A DNA stretch of 64,000 nucleotides, taken from assembly GCF_000208745.1 (NCBI RefSeq), contig NC_030857.1, positions 12,086,619 through 12,150,618 of the forward strand. Direction: 5' to 3'. The notes beneath the pieces are model-generated. The model was not told where the DNA came from. It ran no database searches and saw only the letters and a list, made by a program, of their open reading frames with translations. The DNA is from Theobroma cacao. Its lineage: Eukaryota > Streptophyta > Magnoliopsida > Malvales > Malvaceae. How positions within the stretch are numbered: position 1 is the first letter of the stretch; each line of letters starts with the position of its first letter. A program made the translations under genes and the position numbers. This document shows, one piece after another, positions 1 through 11,797 of the stretch.

Positions 1-1015
1 TAATGGGAATGAAAATTTTTAAAGGCTAACAATTGATTTTTTGGGCCTCTCATTACACTTTTAAGCCCAATTAAATCATAGGCCAACTGAGGGAACTAGA
101 GGTTAAGTTTATTAGTGTAAATAGGATATTTTAAAGAACATTAGGTTAGACAACTTTTGGAGATTCAAGAAGTTAGAAGTTGAGGCTGAAACTTGGAGAG
201 CAAGGGGGCAATATTTGTTTGTTTTCTTCCTTGGCTTTTATTTTTCTTGTTTCTCTCAATGGTTAAAATTATTATAATGTTATTTGTCTTTGCAATCATC
301 AGTAGCTAATTTTCTTTTTCTAGGATTGCAATTGTACTTACATGTAATCTAAATTTTTAATCTCTTTCTTGCTTATCTTTAATGATATTTGAATTTTTTA
401 TTTCAATTTGTTCTCAACGCTTTTAACTGCTTGGCCACCAACTAAATTGATTTCGGAACCTAAACAAACTTGGGAAAGGGAGTTTAGTGTAGACTGTAGA
501 CTAAAATTGGGATAGCATATGATCATATTAATTGATTTACGTATAAGATAGGGATATACCTATAGGCCATATGGAACCAGATTAGAGCATGAACTTAATG
601 AATTTATTTTATTTTCAATTCACATTGGGATATAGTGTTTTGGTTAAAATAGATATTTTTATAAGATGAGTTGAGAGACCATTATAACTTTAAGTTAGCA
701 ATTCAACCCATTAAATTAAGTTAAGGAAGAGGGGTAATATTTGATGAGGTGTGAGGGATATTGTAATCCTGGGCTTTTTTTATTTGATATTTACTTAAGT
801 TATTATTATTTTAATTTTTCTTAGTTTAAATTTTGGTTAAGTATTTTTAGTTAGTTAATTTAGTTATTTGATATTGATTGTTTGGATAAGATTAAATTGT
901 TCTAATTTTAGTACTTAGTAAAATTTTAGATCAGTTCTTTGTGGGATCAATACTCTGCTTGCTTATATACTATCTATTTTATATGTATACTTGTGTAGTA
1001 GAACTTTAACTGACA
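1..1015 (+). repeat. 5' LTR of Athila-like element (window starts inside it)
   Basis: The LTR ends at CTGACA (1010-1015), five bases before the primer binding site. Its last 270 bases recur at about 6200-6473 with many substitutions, as two LTRs of one element would. An ending with a GGGATCAATACTC-like stretch is typical of Athila/Calypso LTRs. A TATA-like AT-rich stretch near 115-135 and the T-rich leader after 210 fit a promoter and R region, so the true 5' boundary is probably left of the window. A purine-rich stretch at 725-741 looks like a polypurine tract and could mark an LTR start at 742, but homology to the 3' copy also starts there for another reason (a deletion), so I prefer the longer LTR. 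Confidence 0.7.
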
Positions 1016-1020
1016 AGTTT

Positions 1021-1040
1021 TTGGTGCTATTTTCAGGGAC
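1021..1040 (+). other. Primer binding site (tRNA-Asp type), decayed
   Basis: TTGGTGCTATTTTCAGGGAC lies just after the 5' LTR. It is a mutated form of the TGGCGCCGTTGCCGGGGA site used by Athila/Calypso elements, which is complementary to the 3' end of tRNA-Asp. Several G/C positions have changed to T/A. It fixes the LTR end and the element's orientation. Confidence 0.75.
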
Positions 1041-1155
1041 TTGTTTCTAAAATTTATACTAATACTAATACCAAGCAATTTAGTCTTACTTTAAATTTTA
1101 TTTTCCTTGTTTTAGTATTAGATTTTGTTTGCTTGCAGATATCTTTGGTCATTGT

Positions 1156-2828
1156 ATGCAAAGAAGAAACAACTTGAATGTTGTTCCTTTTGATCCTAAG
1201 ATAGAAAGAACTTTTAGAGGACGTCGAAGGGAGAATTTGCAAGTTGTAGCTTTAAATCAAACAATAATAACAATGGCAATAATGCCATTAATCTGGTTCT
1301 CGAAGCAAATAGAGCGCTGCGACATTATGTTGTTCCACTTTTGCAAGGTTTGCTCCCAAGCATTAGGAGACCTTTCATCAATGCAAATAATTTCAAACTT
1401 AAACCAGCTTACATTCAGATGATTTAGTCTTCAGTCCAGTTTGGTGGGTTACCTAGTGATGATCCTAATTCTCATTTGGTAAATTTCTTAGAGATTTTCG
1501 ATACCTTTAATTACAATGGAATAACTAATAAAACTATTAGATTGAGACTGTTTCTGTTTTCTCTTAGGGATAAAACAAAAAGCTGGCTTAATTCACTGCC
1601 CAATGGGTGTATCACTACATGGGAAGACTTGGCTCAAAAGTTTATAGCAAACTTTTTTCTGCTTGCTAAGACTGCAAAGATGAGGAATGATATCACCTTG
1701 TTCACACAATTTGATGGTGAGTCTTTGTATGAAGCTTGGGAAAGGTTTAAAGAGCTACTGAAAAGATTTCCACATCATGGGATTCCTTATTAGTTACAAG
1801 TTCAGACATTCTACAATGGGCTGGTTTGGTCAATAAAAACCATAATTAATGCTGCTACTGGTGGGGCATTAATGAGTAAAAATGCTGCAAATGCTTAGAA
1901 TTTGTAAGAAGAGATGGCCTCAAATAATTATCAGTGGCCTTCACAAAGGTCTGGTTTGAGAAAAGCTATTGGAGCTTATGAAATTGATGCACTTAGCACC
2001 TTAACTGCTCAAGTGGCTGCACTGTCCAAGAAGTTTGACACAGTGGGAGTCCATGCAGTTCAAAATTCATTTGTAGTTTATGAGATGTGTGGAGACGGCC
2101 ATTCAAATTATCAATGTCCATACAATTCTAAATCAGTTCAATTTGCTAGGAACTTCAATAGATAGCAGAATAACCCTTATTTCAATACTTATAATCTTAG
2201 TTGGAGAAACCACCCTAACTTTTCATGGAACAACAATGCAGGGCCTTCAAATTCAAAACCCATCATGCCTCATGGTTTTCAATAACAAGCTAGACCACAA
2301 ATTCCTAAAAACAAGTCCCAATTGGAAGAACTTTTCTTACAATATATATTCAAGATTGATGCTATAATTCAAAGTCAATGAGCCTCTTTGAGAAATCTTG
2401 AGATCTAAGTGAGACAGCTTGCAAACTCCATCAATAATAGACCTTAAGGTTCCTTATCCAGTGACACATAAATTAATCCTAAAAGTAAGCAATCAATTTA
2501 AGGAGTGGAAAAGAGATTGAGGGGGTTAATGAAAAAGTAATTGAAGCTGAGAATGAACATGTTGATAAGAAAGGGATGTATGAGAAAGAAATTGAAGTTG
2601 AATAGAAAGAATATGGAAAGGCTAAAAATCAAGGAACTTCTCAAGTTATCCATCCTCCACCACCTTTTCCCCAAAAACTCCAAAAGCAAAAGCTTGAAAA
2701 GGAATTTCAAAAGTTCATCAATGTCTTCAAGAAATTACACATAAATATTCCTTTTGTTGAAGCTTTGGAACAAATGCCTAGTTATGTCAAGTTTTTTAAG
2801 GACATCCTCTCCAAAAAGAAAAGGCTAG
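1156..2828 (+). pseudogene. gag: Athila-lineage gag, decayed
   Basis: Gag forms the particle that packages the element RNA. The likely start is the ATG at 1156, 20 nt after a TTTGCTTGCAG acceptor-like site. The reading frame is broken several times. Recognisable capsid blocks lie at 1476-1793 (SWLNSLPNG, then YEAWERFKELLKRFPHHG). They are followed by a stop where the frame otherwise continues, then EEMASNNYQWP at about 1908-1940. A damaged zinc knuckle (CGDGHSNYQC) lies near 2086-2115; its first cysteine is lost. The linker up to the protease (2650-2828, LEKEFQKFINVFKKLHINIP) is also recognisable but in another frame. The order and wording match Athila gag rather than chromoviral gag. Confidence 0.85.
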
Positions 2829-3242
2829 GTGAGTTTGAAACTGTCTCCTTTACAAAAAGAGTGTATTGCAATTCTCCAAAGTAAATTGCCATCAAAACTC
2901 AAAGATCCAAGTAGTTTCACAATCCTTTGCACTATTGGTAATTTAATTTTTGCAAAAGCCTTGAGTGATTTAGGTGCAAGTATCAATTTAATGCCTTGGT
3001 CAATTTTTGAGAAACTTAGTTTGGGGGAATGCAAACCCACTTTTGTTACTTTGCAATTGGTTGATCGTTCTTATGTGCACCCAAGGGGAATTATTGAATA
3101 TGTTCTTGTCAAGGTAGATAAATTTATTTTTCTAGTTGATTTTATAATTCTTGACATGGAAGACAATAGGCGAATTCCAATCATCCTTGGCAGACCCTTC
3201 TTAGCAACTGTTAGAGCTTGGATTGATGTTGAAAAAGGATAG
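2829..3242 (+). pseudogene. Athila-lineage aspartic protease
   Basis: This retroelement protease segment cuts the Gag-Pol polyprotein. The active-site region is DLGASINLMPWSIF (about residues 48-61 of the open frame), using DLGA where many proteases have DTG or DSG, as Athila proteases do. The flap and the second conserved block IPIILGRPFLATVRAWIDV end the domain. The open frame is 137 codons, about the usual size for the core. A frameshift separates it from the gag linker upstream, and the stop at 3240-3242 separates it from RT. The methionine at 2829 is only the first ATG in the open stretch and is unlikely to be a real start. Confidence 0.88.
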
Positions 3243-3508
3243 CTCACTTTAAGAGTTCAAGACCAACTGGTAACATTTAATATTTTCAAAGCTTTAAAAT
3301 TGCCTGTGACATTTGAAGACTACTTTTCTATGAATGTGGTAAATAACTTTACACAAGATGTTTTCTTAGAAGAAAATCCCAATGATCCTCTTAAAGCATG
3401 TTTAGTTACTAATTCTGACAAGGATGATGATGACTTTATTGAATATTCAAATTTGTTAAATGCTCACTTCAGACTTATAACTAATCATCAATATAAGTCT
3501 TTAGTTCT
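3243..3508 (+). other. Protease-RT linker, decayed coding
   Basis: This stretch of pol reads LRVQDQLVTFNIFKALKLP after the stop and then an acidic region (NPNDPLKACLVTNSDKDDDD, 3382-3440) of the kind that joins protease and RT in Athila. It has no separate gene. Confidence 0.6.
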
Positions 3509-4423
3509 TTGATGCCAGCTTCTAAGCCCTTCATTGAGGAACCACTTACTTTGGAACTCAAATCTCTACCTACACACTTGAGGTATGCTTTACTTAGAAA
3601 ATCTTCTACTCTTCTAGTTATTATTTCTGCCTCTCTTACTAACATGCAAGAGGAGAAGTTATTGAGGACACTTAAAGAATTCAAGAAAACAATTAGGTGG
3701 ACCATAGCTGATATTAAGGGAATTAGCCATTCTTTTTGCATGCACAAAATTCGCCTTAAGGAAAATCACAAAGCTACAATTGAACAACAAAGAAGATTAA
3801 ATCCCATCATGAAAGAAGTGGTCAAGAAAGAAATCATCAAGTGTTTGGATGCTGGAATAATTTATCCTATTTCTGATAACTCATGGGTAAGTCTAGTTCA
3901 ATGTGTTCTTAAGAAAAAGGGAATGACTGTGGTTGCCAATGACAATAATGTGCTCATTCCAACAAGAACTATGACTGGATGGAGAGTGTGCATGTATTAC
4001 CACAAGCTCAACAAAGCTACAAGGAAAGATCACTTCCCTCTTCCATTCATTGATCAAATGTTGGATCGTCTAATTGGTAAGGAATATTATTGTTTTCTAG
4101 ATGGTTATTTTGGTTATAACCAAATTGCTATTGCTTTTGAAGATCAAGAAAAGACTACATTTACTTGTCCTTATGGCACCTTTTCTTTCAGAAAAATGCC
4201 ATTTGGATTATGTAATGCACCTGCCACCTTTCAGAGATGTATGATAGCCAAATTCACAAACATAGTGGAGAAATGTTTGGAGGTATTTATGGATGATTTT
4301 TCTATTTTTGGAAATAATTTTGATTATTGTCTCTTAAATCTTGCTAAGGTACTCAAGAGATGTGAAGAAACATATTTAGTGCTTAACTAGGAGAAATGTC
4401 ACTTCATGGTGCGAGAAGGTATT
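3509..4423 (+). pseudogene. Athila-lineage reverse transcriptase, cut by an LTR insertion
   Basis: RT copies element RNA into DNA. Domain order is visible: QRRLNPIMKEVVKKEI (fingers), ISDNSWVSLVQ, the GGMTVV-like block, YYHKLNKATRKDHFPLPFID, CFLDGYFGYNQI with the first catalytic aspartate, MPFGLCNAPATFQRCM, and the catalytic box VFMDDFSIFG near codon 258. The open frame ends at TAG 4388-4390, probably a mutated Trp codon, because the protein sense continues past it (EKCHFMVREG). It then stops exactly where a minus-strand LTR begins at 4424. The rest of RT, RNase H and integrase are absent, removed by a deletion reaching into the 3' LTR. Confidence 0.92.
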
Positions 4424-5265
4424 TGTCACGACCCAAATTCCAAGCCATGATCGGCACATGGACTCAATGGACATAATACACTAAGCCCAAGTAAGCCTAT
4501 TTATATAATCATGCTCATCCTCCCGTCAACTATTCTTACATTTACATCTCATAATCTCAACCCTTAAATACTTTAATAGTAAGTTATAACAATAAAAAAT
4601 TGCACTTACATTAGCCCAAAATAACATTAACCATTTCCACTCATGGTGGCTTTACCAATGTAAGGCATACATATATGTACGTATTTACAAACAAACTTGA
4701 CACTAGGCTTTCAACGAAGTGACCAAGGTGAAGGTGCGGCTACGGAATGCCAAGATACCTACCAAGGAGATGAAACTACATGGACATCTTGACCTAGGTT
4801 CCAACTACCTCTTGATCTGAAAACATAAAGTTGAAAACAGTGAGTACAAACTCAGTGAGTGAACATAAGAAGGGAACAAGCAATTGATAAGAAAAAAATT
4901 TAAGAAATCATGATGCACTTATTTTTAAAACATTGCAATTTAGTTAATTTTTATTAAAATCCCTCATTAAACCCTTAATTGGTTAATCATTTGATGATGA
5001 AGGATCCATACATAACAAAGAATTTGAAGAATGAAAGCTTTAGTAACATTCAAGCAAGTCAAATGAAATGACGGGTCCTCGTTATAGCGGAAAAGCATTC
5101 TCACTGGACGAGGGTTTCTCAACTGGCTGAGGGTTTTTCTCTAAAACCCCTTCTTTCAAACTTAATTAAATAAATTCCTTAATGTTGGGAGTCCATGATC
5201 AACTGTGGTGTTAATGAAAAGGAAAATGGGGTAGCAACCAAACAAAGTAGCATGTAGGACAGAAA

Positions 5266-5430
5266 GTTTCTCGCTGCAGCGAGACTTCATTCTTGCTACA
5301 GCAAGATTCAGGTGACAAAACAGAATGTTTCTCGCTGTAGTGAAATTTCATTCTCGTTGCAGCGAGTTACAGGTGGTAAAAATAGAATGTTTCTCGTTGC
5401 AGTGAGAAAGCATTCTCACTGCAGCAATAA
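5266..5430. repeat. Array of TCGCTGCAGCGA-type palindromes
   Basis: At least six variants of a TTTCTCGCTGCAGCGAGA word occur in 165 bp, one of them the perfect 12-bp palindrome at 5271-5282. Others carry one or two C/T or A/G changes. Spacers are 15-30 bp. Confidence 0.85.
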
Positions 5431-5627
5431 GCAAGGCACCTAATAAAGAAAGACCTCATTTGCATTAAACATCCATTTGGTGTTGCAATAACATCAATTT
5501 GTAAATAAATGGAAATTTTCAAGATTCATCATGCCATACAATCACATATTATAATCAGGATCTTTCTATTTGATATACATATACCTAAACATATATCAAT
5601 TCGTATACCACCCCATCTCACCTAGCT

Positions 5628-5790
5628 CATGTGCATCCCCCCACATCGTGCACATAGCCAGAGTCATCTTGTGCATCACCCCACATCATGCACAGTTAAT
5701 GCCATTGTGTGCATCCCCCCATATCATGCACACGGACAATATTACCATCCATCTCCCTCACCACCGTCATCACCGGCAAGTGCACACTCC
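5628..5790 (-). repeat. Imperfect tandem repeat, unit about 40 bp
   Basis: Three or four copies of a unit built on CATCCCCCCACATCGTGCA. The same repeat is found in the LTRs at 14450-14600, 16150-16330 and 56190-56343. It gives spurious open frames rich in Pro, His and Ser. Confidence 0.8.
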
Positions 5791-6195
5791 CCCGCACATC
5801 ACGGTTGCATTTGTCACACAATGGTACCATTTATGACATAGTATATACATATATGTCAACATTATACAAAAACATATGGTCATCACACTATCCATTTCAT
5901 AACATAAAAACATTTCATAAAGGCTTGTTCCCGTGCGAGTTTTGAAGAAAAAACCAATAAAACGCTTTAGGGGATTCAATCAAACATACATGTGTATATC
6001 CCAAAACCTTTTTAATGCAAGTTCACTCACCGGTAATTGTTGAACCTTTAGTCGACTCTAACCTCCCTAATGGTCCAATTGGGGCTAAGGGGCCTCGTTG
6101 GAACCTATCACGCATGAAAACATCACAGCCAATCCAATTTACATTAATATCACTCTAAAAGCTATTTTCCAAATCGAGCCTTTCCTAAAGCATAA

Positions 6196-6473
6196 GATTA
6201 GATGAAGTGTGAGGGATATTGTAATCCTAGGCTTGTTTAATTTGATATTTAGTCAAGTTATTATTATTTTGATTTTTCTTAGTCTAAATTTTTGTTAAGT
6301 ATTTTTAGTTTGCTAATTTAGTTATTTAATATTGATTGTTTGGATAAGATTAAATTGTTTTAATTTTAGTACTCAGTGAAATTTTAGATCAATTCTTTGT
6401 GGGATCGATACTCTACTTGCTTGTATACTATCTATATGATACGTATACTTGTGTGGTAGAATTTTAACTGACA
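6196..6473 (+). repeat. 3' LTR remnant of the Athila-like element
   Basis: About 270 bp resembling 743-1015, including the GTGAGGGATATTGTAATCCT start and the GGGATCGATACTC stretch, and ending TAACTGACA at 6473. Only the 3' end of the LTR survives. The left edge is the deletion joint with the inserted chromoviral LTR. Confidence 0.8.
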
Positions 6474-7019
6474 GTGTGCAAATCTTACAATGTGCAACCT
6501 TAGGTTATTTTTTTCTTTTATTTTCTCTTTTTTGCTATTAGGTACATGAAAAATTCACTTATTAAGAAATTTCCATGTATTAGACAAAAGGTGCTTTAGT
6601 AAAAATTGTGAATTAAAAATTAAGAGGGAAATAAGTTTAAAATGTACAATTCTAATAGGAATTTGAAAAACAAGTTGGAGAAAAAGTCAAGTGTGTAAAA
6701 GTGTGGGAGTGTAAACGCTAGTAGGAATTGAACAAAAAGTTAGGAATGTTAGAATTGTAATAGGAAAGTAAATCTTCTAGGCTTATATATATGAGAGTGA
6801 CTTTGAAAAAATTCACATAAATAAAATTCAAAATAAAGCAAAGTTTTGATTTCTCTCCAAAATTCTATGAGCAAGTACATTATTTCTCTTTTATTTTTTT
6901 TTGAACATAATGATATGTATCTTTTAATTGTTTTATTTTGATTTGATTTCACTTTGTTAGACCAAGAACATTGTTTTAGACTAGAGGTGGCATAGATTGA
7001 ATAGCTATTATCTTTGTAT
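6474..7019. other. AT-rich stretch, possibly a small solo LTR; no gene
   Basis: No coding sense. TTATATATATGAGAG (6783-6797) followed by AATAAA-like sequences at 6820-6836 and a T-rich run at 6889-6903 resembles a short copia-type LTR promoter and poly(A) region, but I found no second copy, target duplication or clear TG...CA ends. Confidence 0.3.
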
Positions 7020-8600
7020 GGTTCACATCTATACCTTTCTTGTGAACCATTAAGCCCAAAAACTTACAAATTGTTACTCCAAAAGTGCACTTTAAAGGAT
7101 TCATTCATAGCTTATACTTTTGACATCTCTTGAACACTTTCTTGAATCTTCAAAATGATCATAAGCCTTATTGGATTTCACTACTATGTTGTCCACATAG
7201 TCTTTTGTGCAGTCATGCACTATGTCATGAAAGATTGTTGTCATGGCATTTTGATAAGTTGTACTTGTGTTCTTTAATCCAAATGGCATAACATTATAGT
7301 ATAAGTTACCAAATAGAGTTATGATGGTTGGCTTCTCCACATTACAAAACACCATATTGTTTGGTTATATCCACTAAATCAACTAATGAACAAGAATATC
7401 TCATAACCAACTGTAGCATCCACTAAAGTACTAATATTTAGAAAAAGAAAGTCATCTTCAAGCATGCCTTATTTAAATTTCTAAAATGCACACACACTTA
7501 GATTGTTCTATTTTTCTCCTTTATGAGAACCACATTAGCTACCCAAGTAGGGTGATGTGTTGGTTTGATGAAACCAATTATAAGGAGCTTATTGATTTCT
7601 TCCTTTGTCTAGCTCTTTATCTTATGAAAGATATTCGCGTGTGTTGTTTCACTAGTTTGGTTCTAGGAGAGATGTGCAACTCATGAATAATGAGTTTCTG
7701 TTCTAGTCTAGGCATTTTCTTATAGGTTCAAGTGAACTCATCTTGGAATTCTTTTAGGAGCTGAACTAGTGTTATTTTTTGCTCTCTAGAAAGGTTGCTA
7801 TTTATAAAAAGTGGCTTGGTGATCTCTCATTCAGTTAAATTTATCTCCTCTGACTCGTCACCCTGTGGCTTGAGTTGATCTTGAAGTTGTTCCATTGTAG
7901 GCAATGTTGCTTGTACTTTTTTTTCTCCCACCATTTGAAAACATTATGATAACTTGTCTGGTGGTTATTATGGTATGAGGTCGAGAGAAAATGTTTCTCC
8001 AAACCCAAAACCCCATCATAAGTAATAGGTTATTTTCCCATCTTCACATGTGTTGGAGATTATTCTAGTGAATTGTTTTCCTCCTTTACTTTTGAACGTG
8101 TTCTCTTCCCTCATCGCTTATTTTTCTTCTTTCCACTATTTTCTCTATTCTTTTAGGAATACTTTTCTCATCATGGAAATGGAGCATCTTTTGGTTTAGC
8201 TATTTTCATTTTACCATCATTTGCTAGCTTTTCAAAGGAAAAATCTTTGATGTAGTTCACCTCATGTTGCTTGAATGAAGATTTCCTTCCTCTTCCAATA
8301 ACCTTGATGCATTGATGATGAAGGAAAATAATGACATTATACATGTGCAAGAATTTCCTTCCTATGAAGACATGATAAGCCATATTTGCAATGACAACAT
8401 GGAAGTAAAACTCCATCTTAAAATTCACAGTAATTTGTCATAGAGTCTTAATTTCTTTATTATTGAAAGAACTGATGGTCATGGGGTAACGTAGATTTTC
8501 GAGTCTATTTTCATTACTTTCAAAGTGGGCAAAAGTATGAGATTCATTGAGAACCTTTCTGTGAAATCCCACCTTGAGTAAGATGATAAGTTAGGAAATC
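7020..8600 (-). pseudogene. Tat-like Ty3/gypsy protease-RT, decayed
   Basis: Reading right to left, the protease end is at 8428-8171 (FHVVIANMAYHVFIGRKFLH, then HHQCIKVIGRGRK), with the preceding block up to about 8560 in the same sense. The PR-RT linker follows (about 7950-7690, SNLSREQKITLVQLLKEF). RT comes next: NVVLIKEKNRTI at about 7535-7500, then NVMPFGLKNTSTTYQNAM and DYVDNIVVKSNKAYDHFED at 7300-7140. The catalytic box reads YVDN instead of YVDD, and several stops and frameshifts are present. Motif wording fits the Tat/Ogre lineage better than Athila or chromoviruses. The gag part lies beyond the LTR inserted at about 8620-11797. Confidence 0.82.
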
Positions 8601-9090
8601 CTTAGGTGAGCATATAGATTACATGTTTTGAATATCAAACTTAGATTGAATCTTCAAAAGAATTATTGACACTTTGTGTTGTTTGTCACTTTTGAAGTAG
8701 AAAATTTTCTAAGTTTGGAAAGGGTCAAAATATGTGATTTTTATAAAACAATCTTTTGGAAATAAAAAATGGCAGTAATGATTCTTTTGGTTTTTAGATG
8801 ATCAAAAAGGATTTTTTTCATAATTTTTGGAGCACGTTTGCCAGGGTAAATGGGAACTGCAAATTTAATTTCAATCAAACTTTTTTGATTTTGTTCTTGA
8901 AAGCAAATTTAGATTTTGATTCTTTAGGATTTTGATTTTTTTGATATTTTTATTGAATACAAAAGGAGAGTTGTTTGTTTATTTACAATAAATATCTTAA
9001 GTAAATGGAAAGTAAAAAGTAAAGAGGACATTTACTTAAATAGTATTTAATGTAAATAAGCTGGGCAGAAAACTTCATTTTGTCCTCAAA

Positions 9091-9234
9091 TGTATCGATA
9101 CATGTTCATGATGTATCGATACATTTAGCCTAAAAAAGGTTTCTTTTGAACATGTATCGATACATGTTCATGATGTATTGGTACATTTTGCCTAGAACCA
9201 AATGTATAGATATATGGACCAATGTATCGATACA
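9091..9234. repeat. Cluster of TGTATCGATACA palindromes
   Basis: Perfect 12-bp copies occur at 9091-9102, 9112-9123, 9153-9164 and 9223-9234, with mutated copies between them. They sit about 60-200 bp upstream of the TATA box of the surrounding LTR, that is, in U3. Confidence 0.9.
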
Positions 9235-9290
9235 TTTCATTGATTCTAGAAAAATAAAAGGGGTAAAAACGTATTTTCACACCCTAGTTT

Positions 9291-9300
9291 ATAAATATAT
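9291..9300 (+). promoter_or_regulatory. TATA box of the LTR
   Basis: TATAAATATA, followed by a leader and, about 45 bp on, a donor-like AAGGTAAAA. Its place after the U3 palindromes matches other LTRs in the window. Confidence 0.55.
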
Positions 9301-10171
9301 CACATTTTTCGAGGGTTAGCAACCTTCAGTCGCATTTGCAAGGTAAAACACCTATTCTTAAGCTTTTTCAACACATTTTTAACTCAAAATTCCATTTATG
9401 ATTTTAAAGCTTAGATTTGGGTTTTTATGGAAAAAGATGACATTTTTAGCTTTTAAATCTTTTGGCTTTCGATTTCATAACTTAAATAGTTGTGTTATTG
9501 CCCAAACTTTCTATTGGTGATTTCAGTTTAAAAGTTTTATAATTTGCTTAAGCATTTAAGCTCACCTAAGGTAAGGATGGAAGATTTATGGGTTTCTAAG
9601 TATAAGTTTTAGCTAGAAAATTAGTTTAGCCAAAGTCGAGTACTTTCAAAAGTACCTAGAATGATTATTACAAAATTCTTATTCTAGGAAATGATTATGA
9701 TGATTGTTGTATGATACAAACAGCTGAAAACTCCATGGATAACGTCGAAAAGGAGTTGTGATTGGAGCTAGGAATCGACTCTCCAATTAGGTGAGTGGAT
9801 ACACCACTTTCAAATTATTTCGTTATGTAAAGCTACCATGATTTCGATGAAAAAGATTATTTATGCATGATGAAATTATATCTCTAAATTTGGTTATCAA
9901 AGGATTTGAGATTCTAGAATGAAAATGATTTTTCTAAGAAAATAAATTGATAATGATTGTGATGTGATTTACTCAACAGATTTTTTCAAAAAAAATGTTT
10001 ATGAATCTACTATGCATATAAATATTCTACTATATATTAGTTTTCAACAAGGGGGGACAAACACCTTATGTTTGAGGTCCACTTGATTACTCCAGTCTTC
10101 GGACTAGTATGGGTATGAGATATTGTATGTTGAATTATAGATGCTATAATGTGGAAGTTTGGTATGATGAA

Positions 10172-10440
10172 TGCCATAAGATTATGTATATGATGTAAAT
10201 TCCATATACCATATTAGATGATCAAGTATGCATGATGTGTACTATAAGTTTGTGTATATGATGTAGATTCCATATACCATATTAGGTGATTAAGTACGCA
10301 TGATTAATGCTATGAGATTATGAATATAATGTAGATTCCATATACTACATGAGATGATTAAGTAAGCATGATAATGCCATGAGATTATGTATATGATGTA
10401 AATTCCATATACCTTATGAGATGAGTAAGCATGTATGTGA
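10172..10440 (+). repeat. 67-bp tandem repeat, four copies
   Basis: Units begin at about 10172, 10242, 10309 and 10376. Each has GATTATGTATATGATGTAAA followed by TTCCATATACC and a (A/T)GATGA(T/G)TAAGTA-like tail. Copies differ by substitutions and small indels. It lies in the 3' half of the LTR. Confidence 0.85.
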
Positions 10441-11797
10441 AGGACATTCCACATATCACATGTTACGAGTATAAGAACTCAAAGAGTGCGATTAATACCA
10501 CTCTCATGGGGTGCAAGTGACGACTTCACTCCTATGATGCATCATAAAATACCCAAGGGAAATGGAGATATACGTTGCCAGTCCAAGGTGCAATGGGGAT
10601 GTACATTGCCATCCCAAGGTTGATGGGGGTCAAACCATCCCAATGTATGAGTTTGAAAGTTAATGAAATGATTATGGTTGTTATGTTTATGGTATGTTGT
10701 ATGTTGAGTTCATTTGAGTAATATTTATGGTTTATACCTTGTGACGGCATGAGAGTGTGCTTAGTAAGAAGAATTGAGCCCTAAAGATAGTTTCTGAGAT
10801 GTAAAAGGACTTAAGGAATGGCAAAAATGCTGAAATTGTTTAGAAACATGGTCTTTGTGTTCAAAGTATTGATACATATGGAACATGTATCTATACATTC
10901 TAAACAGATTGCCATAGGAGGTTTTCTATGTGAAATGTATCGATACATTTTACCAATGTATTGATAGATGCTTGAAAGTATCAATACATTCAATAATGTA
11001 CCGATAGATATGGTATATAAAAAGATGTTTGAGTGAATTTGATGAGGATTTTAAAGGTAAAGGATTTCTAAAGGTTTATATAAGTTTATTTTCAAACAAA
11101 AGGTATTTGAATGAGTTTAAATGACATGTATAATGAATTTTATGATTCGAAAGTTAGGAACAGCATGAGTTATAAATGCATGGTTACGAAATACTCTTAT
11201 CCCCTGGATTGTCCCCTTCCCGTATCCACTCACAAAGTCTTTGTGACTCAGTACTTATTTTTCTCATTTATTTTGCTATAAATCAGTGATAGTATCTATA
11301 GTAGCCAGTGTCGCGGATACCAATCTCTGGTCTTCATTCCTTGGTAGGTGTGTAGCAGCCACTTAATACCTAGAAGGTCGATCACGTTCTGCTAACAAGT
11401 TGGTCTTTACTTTATGTTATGTTTACAAACTATGAACATAATTATGTTGATATCACCAATGTTTGAGCACCTTATATGAATAATGCTACGTATGAGATCA
11501 TAATGATAGCTCGAGAGCCTATATGGACACCCGAGGGTGCTACTAATGTTTAATGTTTATATTATTGTGCACTATGACAGTGGCACTTGTTAATACACAT
11601 ATAAATGTATTAAGTTGAGCTTACACAATTAAGTTGGGAAGCTCCTTTATTGTGTAATAAGTTTGAAGAATGTATGCTTCTGCGTGAGATGACGAATGTT
11701 TGATGATGTTATGATAAGAGGCTTGCTTGGACCTAACGAGTATCCTCATTTGGGTCCATGCGCTGGTCACAATCCCTCCAAGAAATGGGATGTGACA

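Larger units (their letters stand above)
4424..6195 (-). mobile_element. Chromoviral LTR, 5' truncated, inserted in Athila RT
   Basis: Read on the minus strand it ends GGGTCGTGACA-like at 4424, as other LTRs of this family do, with GTATT flanking it on the left. It aligns by eye with the LTRs at 13263 and 14940: the same order of palindrome array (5266-5430), tandem repeat (about 5630-5770), donor-like GTGAGT (minus, first intron base 6030) and a 74-nt exon-like block (6031-6104) starting after an ATAG acceptor. Its promoter half is missing. The sequence stops around 6190 and passes straight into the Athila 3' LTR scrap, so a deletion took the U3 and the Athila integrase together. Confidence 0.8.
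8620..11797 (+). mobile_element. Chromoviral-type LTR inserted in the Tat-like relic
   Basis: The right end is clear: ...GGGATGTGACA at 11797, preceded by the family's CATGCGCTGGTCAC-like block. The left end is uncertain, because no CTATC (the five bases after 11797) precedes a TG near 8620. Within it are a palindrome cluster (9091-9234), a TATA box TATAAATATA at 9291-9300, a donor-like AAG|GTAAAA (9343), an acceptor-like ACAG ending at 9723, a 67-nt block, and a second donor TTAG|GTGAGT at 9791. A 67-bp tandem repeat lies at 10172-10440 and a second ATCGAT palindrome cluster at 10865-11005. It has no coding content. Confidence 0.72.

Noticed and set aside
725..742. LTR start at 742 after a polypurine-like tract
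   Set aside because: The match with the 3' copy begins there because of a deletion at about 6196. Upstream sequence (TATA-like, leader) looks like the same LTR, so I did not split it.
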